Below are positions 1 through 4,645 of a stretch of 9,152 bases of DNA, piece by piece. Where the stretch lies: NCBI GenBank assembly GCA_964524705.1, contig CAZGDB010000039.1, positions 1-9,152 on the forward strand, written 5' to 3'. The stretch's first letter is position 1; every line of letters starts with the position of its first letter. Both the position numbers and the translations under genes were made by a program. Under the pieces are notes generated by a model, which had not been told where the DNA came from, ran no database searches, and was given only the letters and a program-made list of their open reading frames with translations. Source of the DNA: CAZGDB01 sp964524705 (GTDB taxonomy: Bacteria > Pseudomonadota > Gammaproteobacteria > Berkiellales > Berkiellaceae).

Positions 1-56
1 TAAAAATAATTGATAAGGATATTGTTAAAGGTGGTCCTCCAAAGAAGATTAAATAG
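1..56 (+). CDS. Possible 3' end of a gene entering from the left
   Basis: One forward frame, with codons starting at base 3, is open from the window edge to a TAG at 54-56. It would encode a lysine-rich C-terminus ending in GGPPKKIK. The other two forward frames stop within the first 15 bases. Only 17 codons are visible, so neither the product nor the reality of the gene can be judged from here. The basic tail and the immediate change to AT-rich DNA without ORFs after the stop are compatible with a true gene end. It could equally be a chance open stretch. Confidence 0.3.
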   Translation, partial: KIIDKDIVKGGPPKKIK

Positions 57-398
57 TATTCGTGATAATATTTAGAATTCTAACAACTTTAGTTTACGAA
101 GCGCTCTGCTAAAAATTGGTAATCCTTCATCAGGTGTTTTACAAGTGTATATGCTCATTATTGTTACAGCTTGGGTGGGGCTTTGATTTTATATATAACT
201 TTGTTAGGATTCTGCGTATTACTTAAAAAGCTCAATTGTAAGTGTGAGTTTAACTTGCCTATTTTATCTTCACCAACCCAGTCACTCAATCACAATGTCC
301 AGTTGTTTGCTGGCTATACCTAAATCTTAACCTCACTGATTGATTTTCAATCCTTATCATCCCTTTATTTAATTGATTTCAAAAGAGGATATAGTGAC
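57..398. other. AT-rich intergenic region, no gene seen
   Basis: About 340 bp without a convincing ORF on either strand. It contains an imperfect inverted repeat (74-86 against 201-213, 12 of 13 positions complementary) enclosing about 115 bp. Just before the next gene, a weak promoter-like pair, TTGATT at 340-345 and CTTTAT at 363-368 with 17 bp between them, could serve the ORF at 399. The -10 match is poor, so this is only a candidate. A small ATTGA/TCAAT palindrome overlaps the putative -35. I see no tRNA or small-RNA signature. Confidence 0.5.
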
Positions 399-908
399 AT
401 GTTACAATTTTTTCAAGCTGCAAAAAAAAGATTTGCAACTCTCTTATTTGGAAATGAAGATGCACCAAGTGCAAGACAAAATAGATTATTAAAAGTATTT
501 AAGTTACACGCTCCAAAATTTTATTTTTCACTGTTTGGTAAGCTCTTAGTTTGGCTCGGGATATCGGTAATAGCTAGTTCATTCGCCAATTCCACATATA
601 AATATTTTATTCTCGGCGGCGGTGCAGTAACAGGACTCGTTTCATCCCTTCTTCGAATAGTCAGGTTTAACCTATATTTAAATTATGTGGGAAAAGAAGA
701 TAGCGAATTAATTGCGCTGAGTACAAAAGAGCAATTGGATTTTGGTGCAGGAAGCAAAGACGCTTTAAAGTTATGTCCAACCTTAACTTGGAATTATTCT
801 GAGGCTTATTCAGCAGGTCTTCAAGCCAAAGAGCTTGGCGATCAAGAACTCTACGATAGGGTTGTTACTAAACGTTGCATACAACATTGTCCTCCTAGAC
901 CTAATTGA
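399..908 (+). CDS. Hypothetical protein with two predicted membrane helices
   Basis: A 169-residue protein that I do not recognise. The ATG at 399 follows GAGGA at 385-389 with 9 bases between them, a good ribosome-binding site, so the start is well supported. The N-terminal 40 residues are basic and amphipathic. Two hydrophobic stretches, about residues 41-62 and 67-88, are separated by a very short polar turn and suggest a helical hairpin in the inner membrane. The remaining 80 residues are soluble, with three cysteines (126, 160, 164) and a CIQHC motif close to the end. There is no cleavable signal peptide and no recognised catalytic motif. It stands alone, with long non-coding stretches on both sides, so the neighbourhood gives no hint of function. 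It is a convincing gene from its RBS, length and amphipathic pattern, but of unknown role. Confidence 0.75.
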   Translation: MLQFFQAAKKRFATLLFGNEDAPSARQNRLLKVFKLHAPKFYFSLFGKLLVWLGISVIASSFANSTYKYFILGGGAVTGLVSSLLRIVRFNLYLNYVGKEDSELIALSTKEQLDFGAGSKDALKLCPTLTWNYSEAYSAGLQAKELGDQELYDRVVTKRCIQHCPPRPN

Positions 909-937
909 ACTTCCTTTAGTGATTATTGGATTTAATG

Positions 938-1159
938 TTAACTGACTAGATTTGCTAAAAAGTCGAGGGTAATTAATGAAGCATTAATCTGAAACAGTGC
1001 TACTTCCACTGAGCTACCTGTCGCGCGAAGCCTTTTAGGCGTAGGGGGAACAATCTTCGGCGTGGCATAAGATTTTGTAACGTTAATGGATTTTATTGAG
1101 TCAGTGGATTGCTGATATAGTCCTCCTACGCTGAAAGCTTCGGCGGACATAAGCATCAC
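938..1159 (-). CDS. Doubtful small ORF downstream of tRNA-Glu
   Basis: A 73-codon reverse-strand ORF with a possible GTG start at 1159 or ATG codons at 1156 and 1150. I see no good Shine-Dalgarno sequence, and the 5' end lies inside a strong hairpin (1152-1186) immediately after tRNA-Glu. The predicted peptide is polar, with a Pro/Lys/Arg-rich middle (IVPPTPKRLRATG) and a hydrophobic end, and matches no family I know. Its base composition is less AT-rich than the neighbouring 169-residue gene, which would suit a dispersed repeat or small mobile remnant. I list it because the spacer holds nothing else, but it is more likely non-coding or repeat-derived than a gene. Confidence 0.2.
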   Translation of the reverse strand: MMLMSAEAFSVGGLYQQSTDSIKSINVTKSYATPKIVPPTPKRLRATGSSVEVALFQINASLITLDFLANLVS

Positions 1160-1186
1160 TAAATCGCTTCGCGATTAAGTGCTGCT
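1152..1186 (-). terminator. Strong hairpin just after tRNA-Glu (processing or termination)
   Basis: An inverted repeat of 16 positions per arm (1152-1167 and 1171-1186) with 14 complementary pairs and a 3-base loop. It begins two bases beyond the tRNA-Glu CCA end in the direction of transcription. No run of T follows it on the minus strand, so it is not a canonical intrinsic terminator. It could protect or define the 3' end of the tRNA precursor, end transcription weakly, or be a palindromic repeat unit. Confidence 0.4.
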
Positions 1187-1188
1187 AA

Positions 1189-1264
1189 TGGCGTCCCCAA
1201 GGGGATTCGAACCCCTGTTACCGCCGTGAAAGGGCGGTGTCCTAGGCCTCTAGACGATGGGGAC
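1189..1264 (-). tRNA. tRNA-Glu (anticodon TTC)
   Basis: A 76-base tRNA on the minus strand. The acceptor arms GTCCCCA/TGGGGAC pair perfectly, followed by a G discriminator and an encoded CCA at 1191-1189. The anticodon stem CCGCC/GGCGG holds the loop CTTTCAC, giving anticodon TTC, which reads GAA and GAG. The T arm carries the usual GGTTCGAATCC. The sequence is close to the classical gammaproteobacterial tRNA-Glu. It lies 25 bases downstream of tRNA-Ala and is presumably processed from the same transcript. It is the cognate substrate of the glutamyl-tRNA synthetase gene upstream. Confidence 0.97.
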
Positions 1265-1289
1265 AAAATAAACAGCTATAAAACCACTT

Positions 1290-1365
<76 letters not shown>

Positions 1366-1378
1366 AGAGATGGTGAGC

Positions 1379-1407
1379 ATCCTATAGCTTCACCCCGACG
1401 CTGTCAA
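1379..1407 (-). promoter_or_regulatory. Sigma70 promoter for tRNA-Ala/tRNA-Glu inside the gltX 3' end
   Basis: On the minus strand a perfect -35 TTGACA (1407-1402) is followed after exactly 17 bp by TAGGAT (1384-1379), 4 of 6 matches to the -10 consensus. The next seven bases, GCTCACC, form a GC-rich discriminator of the kind found at stringently controlled stable-RNA promoters. The predicted transcription start near 1372 is only a few bases before tRNA-Ala at 1365. The -35 falls within the last codons of gltX and the -10 overlaps its stop codon. The motif match is seen directly; promoter activity is inferred. Confidence 0.55.
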
Positions 1408-2800
1408 GTGCTTTTTGTAAACGTTCAAGACTGCGTGTTTGACCCAGCATCGCAAGCGTAACATCAATGGGTGGAGAAACCTTAGAGCCTGTAATTCCTA
1501 AACGAATAAATGGCGCTACATCTCCCAACTTTAAGCCATGCTGCTCCACCACATTTTTTAATACAGCATGCAAAGTTTCTGCTTCCCAAACGGTACTAAC
1601 CGTTAATTGTGCTACAAAATCTTTCAATGCCGCTTCAGATTCAGGCTTGTAGGAAGCTATCAAACTTTCTTTATCTTGAACATAAGTAGACTCCCAATAA
1701 AAATGACTTTTATCGATTAACTCTACCAAGGTTTTAGAACGCTCCTTTTGCGCGTGTAACAACGCAGACCAATCTTGGTCACTACACTGCACCTGAGGTA
1801 ATAAATGTGCTAATTGCCACTCTAGATAGGGTTTTAAGGCCTCTAAAGGTAAGGTTTTTAAATAATGCTGATTCAACCATAACATTTTTTCAGGATTAAA
1901 CATCGCAGGTGACTTACTCAGATGATCCAAAGAGAAATGTTGTACCATCTCTTCTAATGAAAAAATCTCTTGGTCTTTATGAGACCACCCCAAACGAACC
2001 AAATAATTTAACAAAGTAATAGGGAGATAACCTTGATCTTGATATTGCATCAAATTCACAGCCCCCTGTCGCTTAGACAGTTTTTTACCATCTCCGCCTC
2101 AAATCATTGGGATATGTGCATAAATAGGTAATTCTGCCCCTAAAGCTTTAAGCATATTAATTTGTCGAGGCGTATTATTCAGATGATCATCCCCACGAAT
2201 AACATGCGTCACTTCCATGTCCCAATCATCAATCACCACCGTAAAATTATACGTGGGTGCACCATCTGTACGAACGATGATTAAGTCATCCAACTCTTGG
2301 TTGGCAAAAACCACATCTCCCTTGACCGCATCTTCTACAACAACAGTGCCGTCTAAAGGATTACGAAAACGAATCACATGTGGCACATCTGCGCCTAGAT
2401 TTTTATCTCTACAATGATGGTCATAACGTGCTTTTTCTTTATTAGCGATTTGAGCTTCTCTTAAAGCATCTAAACGCTCACGTGTACAATGACAACGATA
2501 GGCTAAACCCTTTTCTACCCACTCTTGGGCGACTGCTTTATAACGATCAAAACGTTGCGTTTGATAAAAAGGACCTTGATCCCAATCTAAACCCAACCAC
2601 CGCATACCCTCTAAAATCACTTGAACTGCTTCAGGCGTAGAACGTTCTAGATCTGTATCCTCAATTCTTAAAATAAAAGTCCCTTGATGATGTCTTGCAT
2701 ATAACCAACTGAATAATGCCGTACGGGCACTACCAATATGCAAATATCCTGTTGGACTAGGGGCAAATCGCGTGACTACTTTTTTGGCCGTATTTACCAC
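1382..2800 (-). pseudogene. gltX: Glutamyl-tRNA synthetase interrupted by an in-frame TGA
   Basis: Charges tRNA-Glu with glutamate in the cytoplasm (class I synthetase). The preferred start is GTG at 2800, 8 bases after GGAAGGAG (2816-2809); an upstream GTG at 2818 would lie before this RBS. The first 233 residues carry the Rossmann-fold signature RFAPSPTG, the HIGS form of HIGH (21-24), RIEDTD, a partial zinc site (C103, C105, C130) and RGDDHL. Codon 234 is TGA (2101-2099), where homologues have Leu or Asn. The same frame then continues for 237 well-conserved codons, including KLSKR (240-244), NYLVRLGWSH and the anticodon-binding domain, to TAG at 1382. Total length is 472 codons, against 471 residues in E. 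coli. Neither fragment alone could be an active enzyme: a reinitiated C-terminal piece (possible GTG at 2059) would lack KLSKR. Possibilities are a recent nonsense mutation with a second GluRS elsewhere, stop readthrough, or a base-calling error. Confidence 0.9.
2099..2101 (-). other. Internal opal stop codon of gltX
   Basis: The minus strand reads ATG ATT TGA GGC GGA GAT GGT, corresponding to the family's MI-L/N-GDDG segment. A single T-to-G change from TTA (Leu) would create it. Genome-wide TGA reassignment is unlikely: the 169-residue upstream ORF appears to end with TGA, and the 1,489-codon ankyrin gene and murI contain no in-frame TGA and encode Trp with TGG. Confidence 0.9.
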
Positions 2801-2833
2801 AAACAAAACTCCTTCCACTACTGTAAATTTTCA

Positions 2834-2848
2834 GTTATATTCCACGCC
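2834..2848 (+). promoter_or_regulatory. Candidate overlapping divergent -10 elements for tRNA-Val and gltX
   Basis: Only 57 bp separate the gltX start (leftward) from tRNA-Val (rightward). On the plus strand TATATT (2836-2841) is followed by the GC-rich discriminator CCACGCC and would start transcription about 9 bases before the tRNA. No good -35 lies at 17 bp. On the minus strand TATAAC (2839-2834) is the best -10 for gltX, also without a clear -35. The two elements overlap, so the two promoters may compete. Support is modest. Confidence 0.35.
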
Positions 2849-2857
2849 AGAACTTTA

Positions 2858-2932
2858 GGGCGGTTAGCTCAGCGGTAGAGCATTACCTTCACACGGTAGG
2901 GGCCACTGGTTCGATCCCAGTACCGCCCACCA
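2858..2932 (+). tRNA. tRNA-Val (anticodon CAC)
   Basis: A 75-base plus-strand tRNA. The acceptor arms GGGCGGT/ACCGCCC pair perfectly, followed by an A discriminator and encoded CCA (2930-2932). The anticodon stem TTACC/GGTAG holds the loop TTCACAC, giving anticodon CAC, specific for GUG. The D arm (GCTC AGCGGTAGA GC) and T arm (CTGG TTCGATC CCAG) are normal. It is oriented opposite to both neighbours, divergent from gltX and convergent with murI, so it must have its own promoter. It lies antisense to any transcript reading from murI into gltX. Confidence 0.96.
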
Positions 2933-2941
2933 TCTTTGACT

Positions 2942-3754
2942 TTAAAGATGCACCAGTTCCACAGTTTGATTCCCCAACCCTTCCCCTAAAAAGTACTGTG
3001 CTACTTTTACAAAACGAGAAGGTGAATCTGTCACCATTAACCGCACCTTACCAGGGTTACCTGTCTGGTTATGTAAATTTTTATCTTCCAACAGTGCTTT
3101 GACCATATGGGTAGTTTGGATCGCAGGATCTACCACATACCGATCTCCCACGACTTGCTGGATACTCTTTTGTAAAATCGGAAAATGCGTGCATCCCAAT
3201 AAAATAGTGTCCACTGTCTCAAAACTGGGATCTTCCCATAAAGGCGCTAAGCCTTTACGAATAATATCTTCTACTAAAGGACCTTCTAACCACCCTTCTT
3301 CTGCCATCGCCACCCACAAACCACAAGACAACTGACTTACTTTAAAGCTTGGCTCTTTATGTTGAATAGCATTGATATAGGCTTTGGAGGCAATAGTCCC
3401 TTCAGTCCCGACCACTAAAACGTGTTTATTTTGGCTATGGTGCATCGCTGAAATAACGCCAGGCTCTAAAACGCCGAGTACTGGAAGTACTTCAAAATGT
3501 GCTCTTAAGATTTCCATAGCCACACTACTTACCGTATGGCAGGCCACTAATAATAATTTTACATGTTGGTCCGCTAAATATTCAGCGACTTTCAAAGCGT
3601 ACTTACGTACAATTTCAGTACTTTTAGTCCCATAAGGTAACCGTGCTAGATCGCCCAGATACAGGATATCTTCATGCGGCAACTGTTCATGTACCGCTTT
3701 TAATAGGGTTAAACCCCCTACTCCTGAATCAAAAATACCAATTGGGCGCTTCAT
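2942..3754 (-). CDS. murI: Glutamate racemase
   Basis: Interconverts L- and D-glutamate without cofactor, supplying D-Glu for the peptidoglycan stem peptide (added by MurD) in the cytoplasm. The 270-residue protein has typical family length. The N-terminal FDSGVGGL holds catalytic-site Asp9, YLGDLARLPYG (residues 32-42) is conserved, and the two catalytic cysteines are Cys72 (VACHTVSS) and Cys188 (LLGCTHFP). Most homologues have Asn after the first Cys (ACNTAS); here it is His73, a known but less common variant. The ATG at 3754 follows AGGTGA (3770-3765) with a 10-base gap. The TAA stop lies 10 bases from the 3' end of convergent tRNA-Val. It is divergent from the RRM genes. Presence of murI implies that the cell builds at least some peptidoglycan. 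Confidence 0.96.
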   Translation of the reverse strand: MKRPIGIFDSGVGGLTLLKAVHEQLPHEDILYLGDLARLPYGTKSTEIVRKYALKVAEYLADQHVKLLLVACHTVSSVAMEILRAHFEVLPVLGVLEPGVISAMHHSQNKHVLVVGTEGTIASKAYINAIQHKEPSFKVSQLSCGLWVAMAEEGWLEGPLVEDIIRKGLAPLWEDPSFETVDTILLGCTHFPILQKSIQQVVGDRYVVDPAIQTTHMVKALLEDKNLHNQTGNPGKVRLMVTDSPSRFVKVAQYFLGEGLGNQTVELVHL

Positions 3755-3776
3755 TTTTAGTCAATCACCTTACATT

Positions 3777-3804
3777 AATATAAATACTTTGTTATTTTAC
3801 ACAA
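3777..3804 (-). promoter_or_regulatory. Candidate murI promoter
   Basis: On the minus strand TTGTGT (3804-3799) and TATATT (3782-3777) are separated by 16 bp, about 23 bases upstream of the murI start codon. The match is moderate. It interleaves with the divergent candidate promoter of the first RRM gene, so simultaneous occupancy would be hindered. Confidence 0.25.
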
Positions 3805-3817
3805 AATCAATTAGACT
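3789..3817 (+). promoter_or_regulatory. Candidate promoter of the tandem RRM genes
   Basis: TTGTTA (3789-3794) and TAGACT (3812-3817), each 4 of 6 to consensus, are spaced by exactly 17 bp. Transcription would start near 3824, leaving a leader of about 74 bases before the ATG at 3898. The leader has a short ACCA/TGGT hairpin (3818-3833) and a T7 run. Long leaders are common for cold-regulated RNA-binding protein genes, but nothing here proves cold control. Confidence 0.35.
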
Positions 3818-3897
3818 ACCACCCGAGGATGGTGATTATACGTCATTTTTCCTCAGATAACTGTTTTTTTAGAGCGACTTAATGGATACCTGAATAT

Positions 3898-4152
3898 ATG
3901 CAAAACAAATTATACATTGGCAATTTACCTTTCACTGCAAGTGAAGACGAATTACGTGGTGCTTTTTCTGAATTTGGAAATGTAACTGACGTAAGATTGC
4001 CGCGTGATCGAGAAACCGGACGTTTTAGAGGCTTTGCCTTTGTAACTATGGCGAGTGAAGCTGAGGCTGAAGCAGCTTTGACTATGAACGGAAAAGACTT
4101 TGGGGGCCGTCCTCTAAAAGTTAATTTCGCGAATACAGATCGCGCAAACTAA
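3898..4152 (+). CDS. Single-RRM RNA-binding protein, first of a tandem pair
   Basis: An 84-residue protein that is essentially one RNA recognition motif (beta-alpha-beta-beta-alpha-beta). RNP2 is LYIGNL (residues 5-10). RNP1 is RGFAFVTM (44-51), with the RNA-stacking aromatics Tyr6, Phe46 and Phe48 present and Met at the last RNP1 position, where Phe/Tyr is usual. The family binds single-stranded RNA; stand-alone bacterial members, such as the cyanobacterial Rbp proteins, are often cold- or stress-linked. There is no glycine-rich tail, unlike many cyanobacterial relatives. The ATG at 3898 is the natural family start. The Shine-Dalgarno match is weak (ATGGA, 3882-3886). It is followed after 95 bases by a paralogue sharing 64 of 84 residues, and the two are probably one transcription unit. 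The RNA target is unknown. Confidence 0.93.
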   Translation: MQNKLYIGNLPFTASEDELRGAFSEFGNVTDVRLPRDRETGRFRGFAFVTMASEAEAEAALTMNGKDFGGRPLKVNFANTDRAN

Positions 4153-4181
4153 TTTTCTATTGGCAACAGTAGTAAATACCC

Positions 4182-4212
4182 CCGGTTCGATTTACCTTAA
4201 CCGGTAAATCGA
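4182..4212 (+). promoter_or_regulatory. Two mutually exclusive hairpins between the RRM genes
   Basis: A perfect 10-bp inverted repeat (TCGATTTACC 4187-4196, GGTAAATCGA 4203-4212, loop TTAACC) overlaps a second perfect 6-bp one (CCGGTT 4182-4187, AACCGG 4199-4204). Their arms share bases, so only one can form at a time. No T-run follows, so this is not a simple terminator. It lies 35 bases before the second RRM start and could tune expression of that gene, cause processing between the two messages, or act as a binding site. Function is inferred. Confidence 0.45.
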
Positions 4213-4247
4213 GCTAGATCTAAAGTGCGACATAAGTGGATATTGAT

Positions 4248-4505
4248 ATGCAAAACAAATTATACATTGGCAATTTACCTTTCCAAACCAGAGAAGAAGA
4301 GCTTCGCGAAGCCTTCCCCCCTCATGGATACACCACCGTCGTACGTTTGCCGCGTGATCGTGAAACAGGCAGACTTCGCGGTTTCGCCTTTATCACTTAC
4401 GCGAGTGAATCCGATGCACAAGCTGCATTAGATATGAACGGAAAAGACTTTGGGGGCCGTCCTTTAAAAGTTAATTTCGCGAACTCCGATCGCGCACAAG
4501 CCTAA
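4248..4505 (+). CDS. Single-RRM RNA-binding protein, second of a tandem pair
   Basis: An 85-residue paralogue of the preceding gene and again a single RRM. RNP2 is LYIGNL (5-10) and RNP1 is RGFAFITY (44-51), here with the usual aromatic final residue. The ATG at 4248 aligns base for base with the first gene's start and follows AAGTGGA (4234-4240) by 7 bases. A GTG at 4236 would add four codons and lies inside that RBS, so it is rejected. Divergence is concentrated in helix 1 and the following turn (residues 13-31, with FPPHG replacing FSEFG) and in helix 2 (55-62). This suggests different partners or RNA preference while the beta-sheet RNA surface is kept. A strong terminator follows 20 bases after the stop, closing the two-gene unit. 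Confidence 0.93.
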   Translation: MQNKLYIGNLPFQTREEELREAFPPHGYTTVVRLPRDRETGRLRGFAFITYASESDAQAALDMNGKDFGGRPLKVNFANSDRAQA

Positions 4506-4525
4506 TTCTAATTTAGTGCTAGGCT

Positions 4526-4563
4526 AAAAACCCCGTTTAACCATGGTTATGCGGGGTTTTTTT
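4526..4563 (+). terminator. Intrinsic terminator of the RRM gene pair
   Basis: A perfect 10-bp stem AAAAACCCCG (4526-4535) and CGGGGTTTTT (4552-4561), with an inner AACC/GGTT palindrome in the loop. It sits in a T7 run (4557-4563) following the GC part of the stem. It is 20 bases downstream of the second RRM stop. The A-tract on the other side would also allow termination from the opposite direction. It separates the RRM unit from the ankyrin gene. Confidence 0.93.
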
Positions 4564-4576
4564 ATATCAGCGAAAT

Positions 4577-4606
4577 TTGACAAAGGCAGCACACTTAAAT
4601 TATAGT
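4577..4606 (+). promoter_or_regulatory. Near-consensus sigma70 promoter of the ankyrin gene
   Basis: A perfect -35 TTGACA (4577-4582) and a 5-of-6 -10 TATAGT (4601-4606) are separated by 18 bp. The predicted start near 4613 gives a leader of about 33 bases before the ATG at 4646. Together with the terminator ending at 4563, this makes the ankyrin gene its own transcription unit. No operator is evident from the sequence alone. Confidence 0.7.
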
Positions 4607-4645
4607 ATGACGCATAACTAAAAATATAAATACTTGAGAATCATC

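Noticed and set aside
2099..2101. TGA recoded as tryptophan or selenocysteine
   Set aside because: Homologues have Leu or Asn here. Trp is encoded by TGG in gltX and other genes of the window, no other in-frame TGA occurs in the long ankyrin gene, and no selenocysteine insertion hairpin is apparent directly after the codon.
2800..2818. GTG start at 2818 for gltX
   Set aside because: It would place the strong GGAAGGAG ribosome-binding site inside the coding region. The GTG at 2800 is correctly spaced and gives the usual short N-terminus before RFAPSPTG.
2931..2950. CATCTTT/AAAGATG hairpin between tRNA-Val and murI as a bidirectional terminator
   Set aside because: The 7-bp stem is AT-rich, overlaps the tRNA CCA end and the murI stop, and has no T-run on either side.
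4236..4250. GTG start at 4236 for the second RRM gene
   Set aside because: It lies within the probable ribosome-binding site, and the ATG at 4248 aligns exactly with the start of the paralogue.
4225..4431. Alternative-frame 68-codon ORF over the second RRM gene
   Set aside because: It is out of frame with a clear RRM domain conserved in its paralogue.
4591..4601. PmrA-type effector operator near CTTAAATT before the ankyrin gene
   Set aside because: Only one loose half-site is visible between -35 and -10, with no second repeat. In DNA this AT-rich that is not evidence.
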